A stretch of DNA of 64,000 bases from Bathymodiolus brooksi. Taxonomy: Eukaryota > Mollusca > Bivalvia > Mytilida > Modiolidae. The notes beneath the pieces are model-generated. The model saw nothing but the letters and a program-made list of their open reading frames with translations, was not told the DNA's origin and searched no databases. Both the position numbers and the translations under genes were made by a program. The DNA lies in NCBI GenBank assembly GCA_963680875.1, contig OY804580.1:94269353-94333352 (forward strand), in the 5' to 3' direction. Of this stretch, positions 12,763-22,899 are shown piece by piece. Within the stretch, counting starts at the first letter, position 1; each line of letters opens with the position of its first letter.

Positions 12763-13673
12763 AAGATGCTGTTATTTTTGCCTCATAATGCATGGTTTGA
12801 CTGTAACTACAACACAATTATGCAGTTGCAGTTAAATTATGTCTCACACTTTCTGGTAGCGACTTATTGTTTTCGTCCTGTGTCTGTCTCTCTGTCCGTT
12901 TCTACGTGCAACTCCTATTTGTTAAATGATGATTCCTAAAAAATTTGCATGTTTGCTTATTACCATATGAAGATTGTTATTGTAGTTTGATCAGACCATT
13001 TTTGAAGGAGTTATTGCCCTTTTTGACTAATTTATCAAATTCATATCGGGTGTCAGAGAGGGGAGGGGATAGACAATTATTTTTGTGTCAAAAGTAACCT
13101 TTAATGTATTCCATGGTTGTCTGTCATATTCAAAGCCCATGTTGTGATCTCTATTGTACCCAAAATATTTAGGTTTATAGTTTATAGTGAATTAGCTGAC
13201 ACAAATTGTGAAGGAGATTACGTTGAAAATCTTATGCTATTTGTAAAAACTGCAAACTTTATTATTTTTAAGGCACCTTTCAATTCGAATGGCATTCAAA
13301 ATTTCCCACATACTCTAAAAATTACTCGTCAATCTAAAGGTATCAAAACCAGCAGCCATTTTTAGTTCTGTAAGTACCACCCTTAGAGTCATAATGCTTT
13401 ATTCATAAAGATTCTGCAGTTTAAGTCTGAATATTATTTACAGATTTTGCATTCTGAATGTACCAAAGAAAGTATCCCTTCCTATATATACATTGAACTT
13501 CCATAGCCATATTTGGATCTTGGCTCTTTTGAATTTACATAGCCATATTTGGATCTTGACTCTTTTGAATTTCCATAGCCATATTTGGATCTTGGCTGTT
13601 AAATGTAGACTGATTTTTCAGTAAACCATTTGAAAGAATAAAATATTTGAATGAAGAGAACTTTAAATTTTAG

Positions 13674-13979
13674 ATTCCCCTACTGTACAAGTGGAACAAC
13701 CATCATATTCTGTAACCACTGACAACACAGTGACCTTGGTTTGTACTGTGAGCTCTAGTCTACCTATAACTAGTGTACAATGGCAAAGAAATATTGGTAG
13801 TTCCATAACAACCATCAACTCCAATACCAACACCAACAAATACAGTGGTAGTACCACCACCACACCGTCTCTGACCATCTTCAATGCTGCATCCAGTGAT
13901 GTAGGAACTTACACATGTTTCGCCTCCAACAGCGTTGGAACAGGACAAAGTCCCACCACAACACTCAGTGTTACAGGAA
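13674..13979 (+). CDS. Ig-domain exon 9 (reference subtype)
   Basis: The protein is identical to exon 2. The exon 9 to exon 10 pair mirrors the exon 2 to exon 3 pair (reference subtype followed by Y13/V43 subtype, same intron variant), so the pair was probably copied as a block. Confidence 0.9.
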
Positions 13980-14104
13980 GTAAGTACCGGTAATTGTAGT
14001 TGGTTGTAGAACTGTAATTTAAAGTTTTTGTGTAGCTGATGATAGTTTGACTTATTCTATGGTGGTTGTTATTGGAAAAGTAGAATTGACTATTGTAGTG
14101 TACT

Positions 14105-14496
14105 GTAGAATATCCTTGTTGAATGTAGATTGTCCTGTTTGAATGTAGATTGTCCTTGTTGAGTGTAGAATGTCCTTGTTGAATGTAAATTGTCCTTGTT
14201 GAATGTAGATTGTCCTTGTTGAGTGTAGAATGTCCTTGTTGAATGTAGAATGTCCTTGTTGAGTGTAGAATGTCCTTGTTGAGTGTAGAATGTCCTTGTT
14301 GAATGTAGAATGTCCTTGTTGAATGTAGAATGTCCTTGTTGAGTGTAGAATGTCCTTGTTGAGTGTAGAATGTCCTTGTTGAATGTAGAATGTCCTTGTT
14401 GAATGTAGATTGTCCTTGTTGAGTGTAGAATGTCCTTGTTGAATGTAGAATGTCCTTGTTGAGTGTAGAATGTCCTTGTTGAATGTAGAATGTCCT
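14105..14496. repeat. 20-bp minisatellite, unit 9
   Basis: 392 bp, same repeat order as unit 1. Confidence 0.95.
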
Positions 14497-15407
14497 AAGA
14501 TGCTGTTATTTTTGCCTCATAATGCATGGTTTGACTGTAACTACAACACAATTATGCAGTTGCAGTTAAATTATGTCTCACACTTTCTGGTAGCGACTTA
14601 TTGTTTTCGTCCTGTGTCTGTCTCTCTGTCCGTTTCTACGTGCAACTCCTATTTGTTAAATGATGATTCCTAAAAAATTTGCATGTTTGCTTATTACCAT
14701 ATGAAGATTGTTATTGTAGTTTGATCAGACCATTTTTGAAGGAGTTATTGCCCTTTTTGACTAATTTATCAAATTCATATCGGGTGTCAGAGAGGGGAGG
14801 GGATAGACAATTATTTTTGTGTCAAAAGTAACCTTTAATGTATTCCATGGTTGTCTGTCATATTCAAAGCCCATGTTGTGATCTCTATTGTACCCAAAAT
14901 ATTTAGGTTTATAGTTTATAGTGAATTAGCTGACACAAATTGTGAAGGAGATTACGTTGAAAATCTTATGCTATTTGTAAAAACTGCAAACTTTATTATT
15001 TTTAAGGCACCTTTCAATTCGAATGGCATTCAAAATTTCCCACATACTCTAAAAATTACTCGTCAATCTAAAGGTATCAAAACCAGCAGCCATTTTTAGT
15101 TCTGTAAGTACCACCCTTAGAGTCCTAATGCTTTATTCATAAAGATTCTGCAGTTTAAGTCTGAATATTATTTACAGATTTTGCATTCTGAATGTACCAA
15201 AGAAAGTATCCCTTCCTATATATACATTGAACTTCCATAGCCATATTTGGATCTTGGCTCTTTTGAATTTACATAGCCATATTTGGATCTTGACTCTTTT
15301 GAATTTCCATAGCCATATTTGGATCTTGGCTGTTAAATGTAGACTGATTTTTCAGTAAACCATTTGAAAGAATAAAATATTTGAATGAACAGAACTTTAA
15401 ATTTTAG

Positions 15408-15713
15408 ATTCCCCTACTGTACAAGTGGAACAACCATCATATTATGTAACCACTGACAACACAGTGACCTTGGTTTGTACTGTGAGCTCTAGTCTACCTA
15501 TAACTAGTGTACAATGGCAGAGAAATGTTGGTGTTTCCATAACAACCATCAACTCCAATACCAACACCAACAAATACAGTGGTAGTACCACCACCACACC
15601 GTCTCTGACCATCTTCAATGCTGCATCAAGTGATGTAGGAACTTACACATGTTTCGCCTCCAAGAGCATTGGAACAGGACAAAGTTCCACCACAACACTC
15701 AGTGTTACAGGAA
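15408..15713 (+). CDS. Ig-domain exon 10 (Y13/V43 subtype, two private changes)
   Basis: Last intact Ig exon visible. It carries the exon 3 haplotype plus Ile41 to Val and Asn86 to Lys. Asn86 follows the second cysteine, in the region expected to form the F-G turn. The acceptor, donor GTAAGT and phases are unchanged. The following intron is cut to 197 bp by the deletion that fused its minisatellite to half exon 11. Confidence 0.9.
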
Positions 15714-15838
15714 GTAAGTACCGGTAATTGTAGTTGGTTGTAGAACTGTAATTTAAAGTTTTTGTGTAGCTGATGATAGTTTGACTTATTCTATGGTGGT
15801 TGTTATTGGAAAAGTAGAATTGACTATTGTAGTGTACT

Positions 15839-15910
15839 GTAGAATATCCTTGTTGAATGTAGATTGTCCTGTTTGGATGTACATTGTCCTTGTTGAGTGT
15901 AGAATGTCCT
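15839..15910. repeat. 20-bp minisatellite, unit 10 (truncated)
   Basis: Only about four repeats remain before the sequence switches to the middle of Ig exon 11, marking a deletion breakpoint. Confidence 0.9.
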
Positions 15911-16102
15911 TTCAGAGAAATATTGGTGGTTCCATAACAACCATCACTTCCAATACCAACAAATACAGTGGTAGTACCACCACCACACCGTCTCTGACCA
16001 TCTTTAGTGCTTCATCCAGTGATGCAGGAACTTACACATGTTTTGCTAGTAACAGTGTAGGAACAGGACAAAGTACCACCACTACACTCAGTGTTACAGA
16101 AA
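15911..16102 (+). pseudogene. Half Ig exon 11, chimeric with minisatellite
   Basis: Ig-exon sequence resumes abruptly at codon 38 (QRNIGGS) immediately after minisatellite sequence (TGTCCTTTCAGAGAAAT). The first 37 codons, with Cys24 and Trp37, are missing. The remainder is more diverged than the other copies: a 6-bp in-frame deletion, FSASSSDAGTYTC, and several silent changes. It ends at a weaker donor, GTAGGT at 16103. The junction creates an acceptor-like TGTCCTTTCAG, but joining it to a phase-1 donor shifts the frame and meets TAG after about 19 codons. I infer a deletion-derived pseudoexon. It may be the remnant of an older, original last copy of the array. Confidence 0.75.
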
Positions 16103-16912
16103 GTAGGTTGACATCTATATTTTCATTGCATAATGGACTTTCTTTCTTCTATACTTCTGTTCCTGACATTCTCTATTTCATTTCTGCATGGATGCTTCCG
16201 CTAAAATTTTAACAAGTTATGCACAACACAAAAAAAAATAACCAATTTCATTTCAGTTCATTTCATTAGTAACAAACATGTCTTTTTTTGAAGTTACAAT
16301 ATGACATGATATGCTTCCTGTTTTTGATTGAGAGATAGATAATTTGATTGTCCATTTCGAGATTTAGGAACTTCCCCTTTTAAATTAATTTTTAGCCAAA
16401 ACTATTGGATGTTGAATGGGAACTGAAGAACATGAATCGAGTCTTCACTCCAAGGGTATTTGGAAATGAAGAACAAGAACATGTGTTATGGTTCTTTATT
16501 ATATAGTGAAACTTTCAAATGTTGAAAGGGAAATTAAGAAACAAATTTAAAAGAAAACTTATTAATAAATAAGCAATTAAGAGATAGTTTTAAACGTTGA
16601 TTTACATGCAGCTTTATACATGTATTGCAAGTTGTTGCATGCCCTCAGTATTTATTTGTAAATAAGAAAGTAAAATTAAATGTAAAATGAGAACAAGGAT
16701 TATATCCTCCCCCAAAAAAGAGTCCAAACTAAATTGGAATTATGAGAACAAGGATTATAATTCCTCCCCCCAAAAAGAGTCCAAACTTAATTGGAAATAT
16801 AGGCTGAATTCAAAATGAAAAACAGAAATTATTATTATTAAATTTCTTACTTTAGGTAGCTTATTACCATAATTGGCTGTGAATATGACACACTTTGGTG
16901 TACAAGATATAA
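16103..16912. other. Unassigned AT-rich sequence after the Ig array
   Basis: No exon, RNA gene or known element recognised. A 55-bp direct duplication lies at 16688-16798 (GAGAACAAGGATTATA... repeated once). If the Ig gene continues to 63676 this is intron. Confidence 0.6.
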
Positions 16913-17080
16913 TAGGTTCTTACATACGTTCTTGGGAAAGACCGGGTGATCTTCCACTCATGATAGAAATGTTATGTCTTTGTACGAGTGGAGTGCAGAG
17001 AAACGAGCGAAAAGAAACAAACATTTCTATCACGAGTGGAAGATCACCCGGGCTTTCCCAACAGTGCATGTAAGTACCTA
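16913..17080. mobile_element. 168-bp hairpin (MITE-like) element
   Basis: Inverted repeat with arms at 16913-16973 and 17020-17080 (61 bp each, few mismatches) around a 46-bp loop. The ends read TAGGTTCTTA and TAAGTACCTA. A TA target duplication, as made by Tc1/mariner-type elements, is possible but not proved. An open frame crossing it (16873-17073) only reads through the palindrome. Confidence 0.65.
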
Positions 17081-18566
17081 CTTTTTCCGTATACCAACAA
17101 CTTTCACTATCGCGAACTCCTAGAGACCCCCATCATTGATCAGTAACTAATTTGCATAAATTATCAGATCAATATCATTGAGCGTTATGAAATACACATC
17201 ACATAAAATTTACTTTTGTGACACCGATTGATAAACTAAGTGGCTTTCTACTTTTATTGAAAGTACAGTATTTTCCTTCATGAGACACCCCATTTATGAA
17301 ATATGACGTGACACATATTTTAACGTCATTGAAGAATGACGTCAAAGGTACGGAAAAAGACATCTAGAAATACAAATAAATGAAAATAAAAGACACAAAT
17401 ATATTTGATACGGTTGGAGTGTGTATTTGAAAAAAAACCAATGGTTAAATCCATAATATATCTGTTATTCATCTATCGGACAGGATATATAATGTAAAAT
17501 TCCCGGTTTAGGATATATATTTAAACAATTTATTTCTTGTTAGAGGCGTTCTGATTGGATGTCACAACGAGTAGAGACGAGTGCACGTGCACTCCTCTTA
17601 ACTCGGTCGTGTCAACCCGAAAACGGCCATTTACGGAAGAATACCACTTCTTTGATCTTTTTAATAACTGATCGTAGCAGAAGTAGCATGTCAATTTTTA
17701 GCTCACCTTGCCAAAAGCTGCTTTTTTTTCGGACAAGTAAAATTTACATTTTGACTTGCCTGAGGACAAGTGCTCAGATCAGATATTTCCACACCCCTGT
17801 TGATACCATTCAAGTTAAAAGTGAGATCTTATATTTCAAGTATGTACTTTTCATGGAAATATGGCTTACGTATGGGACAGCATGGGTTTCGGAAAATGTC
17901 TTTTCAAACTTTGAAGACTTGAATTAAAAAAATTATCAGAATTCTTTCCATTTTTTCTTGTCACAGTTCTTCCTCACACTCTCATACATGTGAACCTTCC
18001 GGCGGGATCGTTTTTCTCCCGATTTTGAGGGTCCCTCCCGTCAACTTTCAAAATCTTCCGTCCGTGAAAAAAATCAAGTACAATAAAATCTTGACCTACA
18101 TTTTGCGATCAATATTTCTGGAAATTCCCCATTTGGAACTCCCGTGCTGAAGAAAAACGCTGAGAGATACGAATGGTAAAGGTGAATGTCATATTTAATG
18201 ATATCCGGTTATTGATCTATTTGACACCTTTGCAGGTAATTTGGGTCATAGTGATTAATTAAGGTGTTGATGATTATACAACAATTATCCACTGATTGAC
18301 AGTTAATTGGGGATAAGGAAGTAGGTTTGTGGCACACTCTTAGATGATTAAAAGTGTGATAGCGGCAATAAAAAATAGTTATAAACCGTTGTGCAAACCT
18401 TTGATGCCGAGGAAAACTTCTTATTTCGATCAAACGTGCAATGAATTCATCTCGGATTGAGTTGTTATGGCTTGTTTGGGACCAAAGCTGATGAAAGTAT
18501 TATTTAAGGACTAAGTTCCAGGATGGAAATGATAAACCACAAAAATGCCGAAACGTATGCTATCAC
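17081..18566. other. Unassigned sequence with a Helitron-like 5'-end fragment
   Basis: No gene recognised. At 17697-17718 about 20 bp (TTTTAGCTCACCTTGCCAAA) match the 5' end of the element at 34932, with no matching body or 3' end following, so it is a short fragment or a chance match. The open frame at 17559-17927 has no recognisable domain. Confidence 0.5.
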
Positions 18567-18575
18567 CCAACGCAC
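18567..18575. repeat. 9-bp target-site duplication, left
   Basis: CCAACGCAC, repeated exactly at 19665-19673 on the other side of the foldback element. Confidence 0.8.
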
Positions 18576-19664
18576 TAGTCCGAGATTCCTCTGCCGTCTA
18601 ACGGCTTTAATGGATTTTCTGTAGGCGTTAGACGTCAGAGCGCTATATATACGGAAAACAGCGGATTTGCCTCTCCAGCTCTGGGTCGGCACATTTCCAC
18701 GTTTCGTGGCTATCAGATTTTATTTTCTATCAGAAACCCTTATATAAATCGCTTCACCAATCATTTTTCTATTCATTCATAACCATCTTACCCTCAGAAA
18801 GTGGTGTTACACTCCATTACAGCACGATTTTGCCTTAGATCCTATTATTCCGCCATTTGACTTCCATTTTCGAATTTACAAATGTGATCTCGCGATACTA
18901 ACTGAATGATAACAGTAACGCATTGCATGATGGGAGCTACTTAACTCAGCACACCAAATTATTTGAGCATTATTTGCATACGTAAACAACATTCAAATCA
19001 CATGGTAGACGATACATTTAAGCGTATTCTGCAGGACAAACAGTCCATCTATAGATCAAAGCAGAGCAGAAGGAAATAATACAGAATGTGTTACCAACAG
19101 GCTTCGGAAAGAGTATGTGTTACGTCCCCCCTTTTTGGACAAGGTACTACATCATTTTTTTTTCTTATGGTTATCTGTAATTCACTATTGCTAAAATCAT
19201 TACCAATCAATATAATCAACTGTATTAAATTTTATGTTAATTGTTCTGCCTTAACAGGCGTGTATGATTGGCAATACAAATATTTGTTTGTTTGTTTATA
19301 TGCAAATCATCTCCCATGATACATTGCGGTAATCGTGGTTTTCTTGTAGTCACGTGACAAATGTTTGAAAAATGGAAGACAAATGGCGGAATCATAGGAT
19401 CTAAGGCAAAATCGTGCTGTAATGGAGTGTAGCACCACTTTCTGAGGGTAAGATGGTTATGAATGAATAGAAAAATGATTGGTGAAGCGATTTATAATAA
19501 GGATTTCTGATAGAAAATAAAATTCGATAGCCACGAAACGTGGAAATGTGCTGACCCAGAGATGGAGAAGCAAATCCGCTGTTTTCCGTATGCATAGCGC
19601 TCTGACGTCCCACGACTACAGCAAATCCATAAAAGCCGTTAGACGGCAGAGGAATCTCGGACTA
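18576..19664. mobile_element. Foldback / long-TIR DNA transposon with 9-bp TSD
   Basis: The terminal inverted arms at 18576-18870 and 19369-19664 (about 295 bp) are highly similar and begin TAGTCCGAGATTCC. The similarity continues with gaps inward to about 18990 and 19290. The element is flanked by a perfect 9-bp direct repeat CCAACGCAC (18567-18575 and 19665-19673), the expected footprint of insertion. Long TIRs with a 9-bp duplication are known for Mutator-like (MULE) and FB-type foldback elements; the exact family is inference. The centre has no transposase, so this is a non-autonomous copy. Open frames in the two arms translate to related peptides only because the arms are complementary. 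Confidence 0.8.
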
Positions 19665-19673
19665 CCAACGCAC
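19665..19673. repeat. 9-bp target-site duplication, right
   Basis: CCAACGCAC, identical to 18567-18575. Confidence 0.8.
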
Positions 19674-21172
19674 CAGCAGCAAAGTGACTTTTTAATTTTA
19701 GTGCTCTATGACTTTATTGTTCAGAACATTCTGTCTTCATTGTTATTGTTTTGTTATAACCTTATGATTATGAATGACTATGAATAAATTATAAATACAG
19801 TTTTTATCCTTCATTCATCATATGAAACACTACTAATAAGACAGAAATGTAAACAATATAATATTGAAATGGGATGCAGTTGGTTCAATACTGAAATAAA
19901 CAAAAGGAAAACATCAATAAATAATAAAAACATGCATCAAATACGTCGATAAAAAATCTCCAGTTATGAGACCAAATCTCCAGCCAAAAATTTGCAAATC
20001 TCCAGTTGTAGCATAGCAACTCTATCACATGTATGCACTCTCAACAAAAGAATAGCTGTATATAATGTAGATAAATAAGAAGATGACCCCATATAATTCC
20101 TTGTTAATCTTGTGAATGATTATTTTGTAAAAAACGATTACATACCATCATATTTCGGTTTACATCTTCTCTGATAAGAATATTATATTGAAGTGCTACA
20201 TGTTATATACCAACAGACGCTAGAAAAATTCTCTATAAACTGAAACTGACCGTAACTTTGTTATTCCTGAGAGAAAAATGTATTACACTTTTAAAAAAGG
20301 GGAAAATATGAAGTGACCACTCGTTGCGGGCATTTTTGGGAAATTTTTGGGTATGTATGAGCCTGTATTTCCATAACCGATCATAATAGACCACTGAAAG
20401 TTATCTATTGTTTACACCACATGATGCACCAAGTTTAAACATATCATTCATTTATATTATATTGCAGCATATTATTTGCTGATCAATTATGCAATATACT
20501 TTAAAAAGTGCAACCTTAGCTTGCAGTAGTCCAATTACAAGGGACCAAATATGAAACGAGACCAATTCCTAAAATACAGTGAGTCAAGCAACTACTGTGT
20601 CATGCAATTTATTTTATAAAGTAAAATACTGTGTCCACACTAACTTGCTTTTAATAAACTGAGGTATTGTCCGTTTGATTTCTATAAAACCTTGAAGAAA
20701 AATTAATCTAAAATCAGATTTCAGATTTACATTATTCATAGTTGGCACATTTATATTGTATATCATATACGAACTCTGACATCAATTTTCAAATTTTTGG
20801 TTCACAAATAAAAAAGTTGCTCATTAAGTCCAATACGATTTTTAATACATACAATGTCAAAACAGCAGTGGGAGTAAGTTGACATGCTATAGTTGACTTC
20901 CTTTGTAAACAGCAACAGGGAGACATGTGGTTGATGTACATTTCGGTGTACCATGTGACTATCTAATTTGAATATTAAATGCCAACTGACCATTCAAGTG
21001 GGTTATTGAAATTGACAATGACAAAATGAATATTTAGTACAAATGTACTTCATGCAGCAAATAAGTGTCTTAGTAAAATGTTTGTGAAAAGTTAAATAAT
21101 ACATTGAGTTTCAATATCAAAAAGGAGATTTGACATTTTGGAGATAAAAAAAAGAAAAATTTGAAAAAAAAC
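19674..21172. other. Unassigned AT-rich sequence
   Basis: I see no gene, RNA or recognisable element here. Short open frames (for example 20802-20993 on the minus strand) have no known domain. Confidence 0.6.
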
Positions 21173-21535
21173 TTACCAACCAAAATTAAAGCCACTCATA
21201 TTCTTCTGTTTCATTCCCATCACTTTCGCTCTCATCATTTCCACTTCAGTTTCACTGTCAGAGTTAATGTTTATAATTAATTTTGGAATTTCTTCCCTTA
21301 TTCCATCCTCCTTCCACAATTTTGGTTCAACTACATTTTTCACGTGATTACAAGCTTTCTGCCATTTTAAATCATTTACTTGTGCAAAACCTTTATGTAT
21401 TGACTCTTTTACATCATTTTGTTTAAACGTAGAATTCTGCCTGGAAACAAAGCCTTTTATATCACCCTATATTAGTTCGATTGGATTAAACTCGCAGTGG
21501 TAAGGCGGTAACCTAAGAACATCATGACCTTGTTT
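21173..21535 (-). pseudogene. DDE transposase, C-terminal fragment
   Basis: The minus-strand reading gives GHDVLRLPPYHCEFNPIELI, stop, GDIKGFVSRQN..., then a KWQKACNHVK segment and an acidic Ser/Glu tail ending ...SGFNFGW and TAA. The LPPYH..NPIE.IW signature carries the third catalytic carboxylate of IS630/Tc1/mariner-type transposases. The expected Trp after NPIELI is a TAG stop (21467-21469), so the copy is dead. The 5' side ends at 21535 at the start of a Helitron-like element. The product would have cut and joined transposon ends in the nucleus. This fragment fits as the distal part of the gene whose middle is at 27517-27768, about 20 residues being unaccounted for; a separate copy of the same family is the alternative. 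Confidence 0.8.
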
Positions 21536-22024
21536 TTAGCTCACCTGGCCATAGGCCATGTGAGCTTTTGTCATGGGTAATCGTCCGTTCGTCCATCCGT
21601 CCGTTAGCTTTTCACATTTAAATCTTCTTCTCTGAAACCACTGAACAGAAATCAGCCAAACTTGCCAGAAATGTTCACTGGATGGTCCTCTACCAGATTT
21701 GTGTTTTTGATGCTGATTTGAAATCCAACATGGCTGCCAGGGTCCATAATGTGTTCTCATTGGCTGAAATTTTAAAAATCTTCTTGTCAGAAACCACTAA
21801 GTCAATTGAATTGTGACTTTGCAGGAATGATCATTGGGTGGTCCTGTACTAAAATTGTGAATCGTTTGCCGATCGGAAATTCAAGATGGCCGCCATAGAC
21901 TCGACTTAGTTTAACATTGGACCCTATGGGAATTTCACATTTTCATCTTTTTTTCTGAAACCACAAAACAGATTTGAACCAAACTTGGCAGAAATGTTCA
22001 TTGGATGGTCATATAAAAGATTTT
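21536..22024 (+). mobile_element. Helitron-like element, 5' portion (H1)
   Basis: Starts TTAGCTCACCTGG with an imperfect terminal palindrome at 21538-21566 (AGCTCACCTGGCC / GGCCATGTGAGCT). It then holds about three diverged monomers related to the satellite at 41-62 kb: CTGAAACCACTGAACAG..., ATGGCTGCCAGGG and ATGGCCGCC. It is cut at 22024 by the 5' end of another element. Confidence 0.7.
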
Positions 22025-22329
22025 TTAGCTCACCTGACCCAAAGGGTCAAGTGAGCTATTGCCATCACTTGGCGTCCGTCGTCGTCGTACGTCGTAAACT
22101 TTTTCAAAAATCTTCTCCTCTGAAAGTACTAGACCAATGGAAACCAAACTTGGTCTGAATCATCACTAGGGTGTCTAGTTCCAAAATTGTGTCCGGTGAT
22201 GCCGTGCACCAACCAACATGGCCGCTGTTACTAAAAATAGAACATATGGTAAAATCGCAGGTTTTGGGTAATAACTCAAAAACCGTTAATAATATCAAAA
22301 GTCTGACATGGGGTAAAAATGATCAGCAC

Positions 22330-22890
22330 ATCAAGATCTACCTACCCTGCAATTTTGAAGTAAATCTGATTACCCATCTTGGAGTTATTGCCCTTTTTTC
22401 ATCAAATTTGTAAAATTTTAATACTTTTCGTCTTATATTTCAAAAACTATAAGAGATAAAGATTAACTTTAAATCACAAAAATGTGCGGCATATCAAGAT
22501 CTACCCACCCTGCAATTTTGAAGTAAATTCCAGAACCCATTTTGGAGTTATTTCCCTTTTTTCATCAAATTTTCAATATTTTAATACTTTTCGTCCTTTA
22601 TTTCAAAAACTATAAGAGACAGGTGGTAAGTTGAAACTGCAAACATGTTCAGCATGTCAAGATCTACCTACCCTGCAATATTTAAGTAAATTTGATTACC
22701 CATCTTGGAGTTATTGCCCTTTTTTCATCATTTTTTTTTTTTAATTTTAATACTTTTCGTCTTATATTTCAAAAACTATTTAGAGATAGATGTTAAGTTT
22801 AAATTGCAAAAATGTGCAGCATGTCAAGATCTACCTACCTTGCATTTTTGAAGTAAATCCCATTACCTATTTTGACCGACTAGGCAAATT
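22330..22890. repeat. ~163-bp tandem repeat in H2
   Basis: Monomers marked by TCAAGATCTAC at 22331, 22494, 22657 and 22824, each followed by CCTGCAATTTTGAAGTAAAT and TTATTGCCCTTTTTTCATCA. The same monomers occur in the element at 28143 and again near 30900-31230. Confidence 0.9.
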
Positions 22891-22899
22891 AGAAAAAAG

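Noticed and set aside
699..15099. 67-aa and 82-aa plus-strand and 62/73-aa minus-strand open frames repeated with the Ig units
   Set aside because: The plus ones lie in introns without domains or codon bias; the minus ones are antisense to the Ig exon.
15781..16212. 143-aa open frame ending in Ig-like sequence
   Set aside because: It reads from intron and minisatellite through the deletion junction; the N-terminal half is intron translation.
16873..17073. 66-aa open frame
   Set aside because: It is the translation of a palindromic element.
17559..17927. 122-aa open frame
   Set aside because: No recognisable domain, low-complexity composition and no splice context; kept as unassigned sequence.
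18504..19787. Related peptides on opposite strands (SKSAVFR...SIKAVRRQRNLGL) that could look like a gene family
   Set aside because: They are the two inverted arms of the foldback element read in opposite directions.
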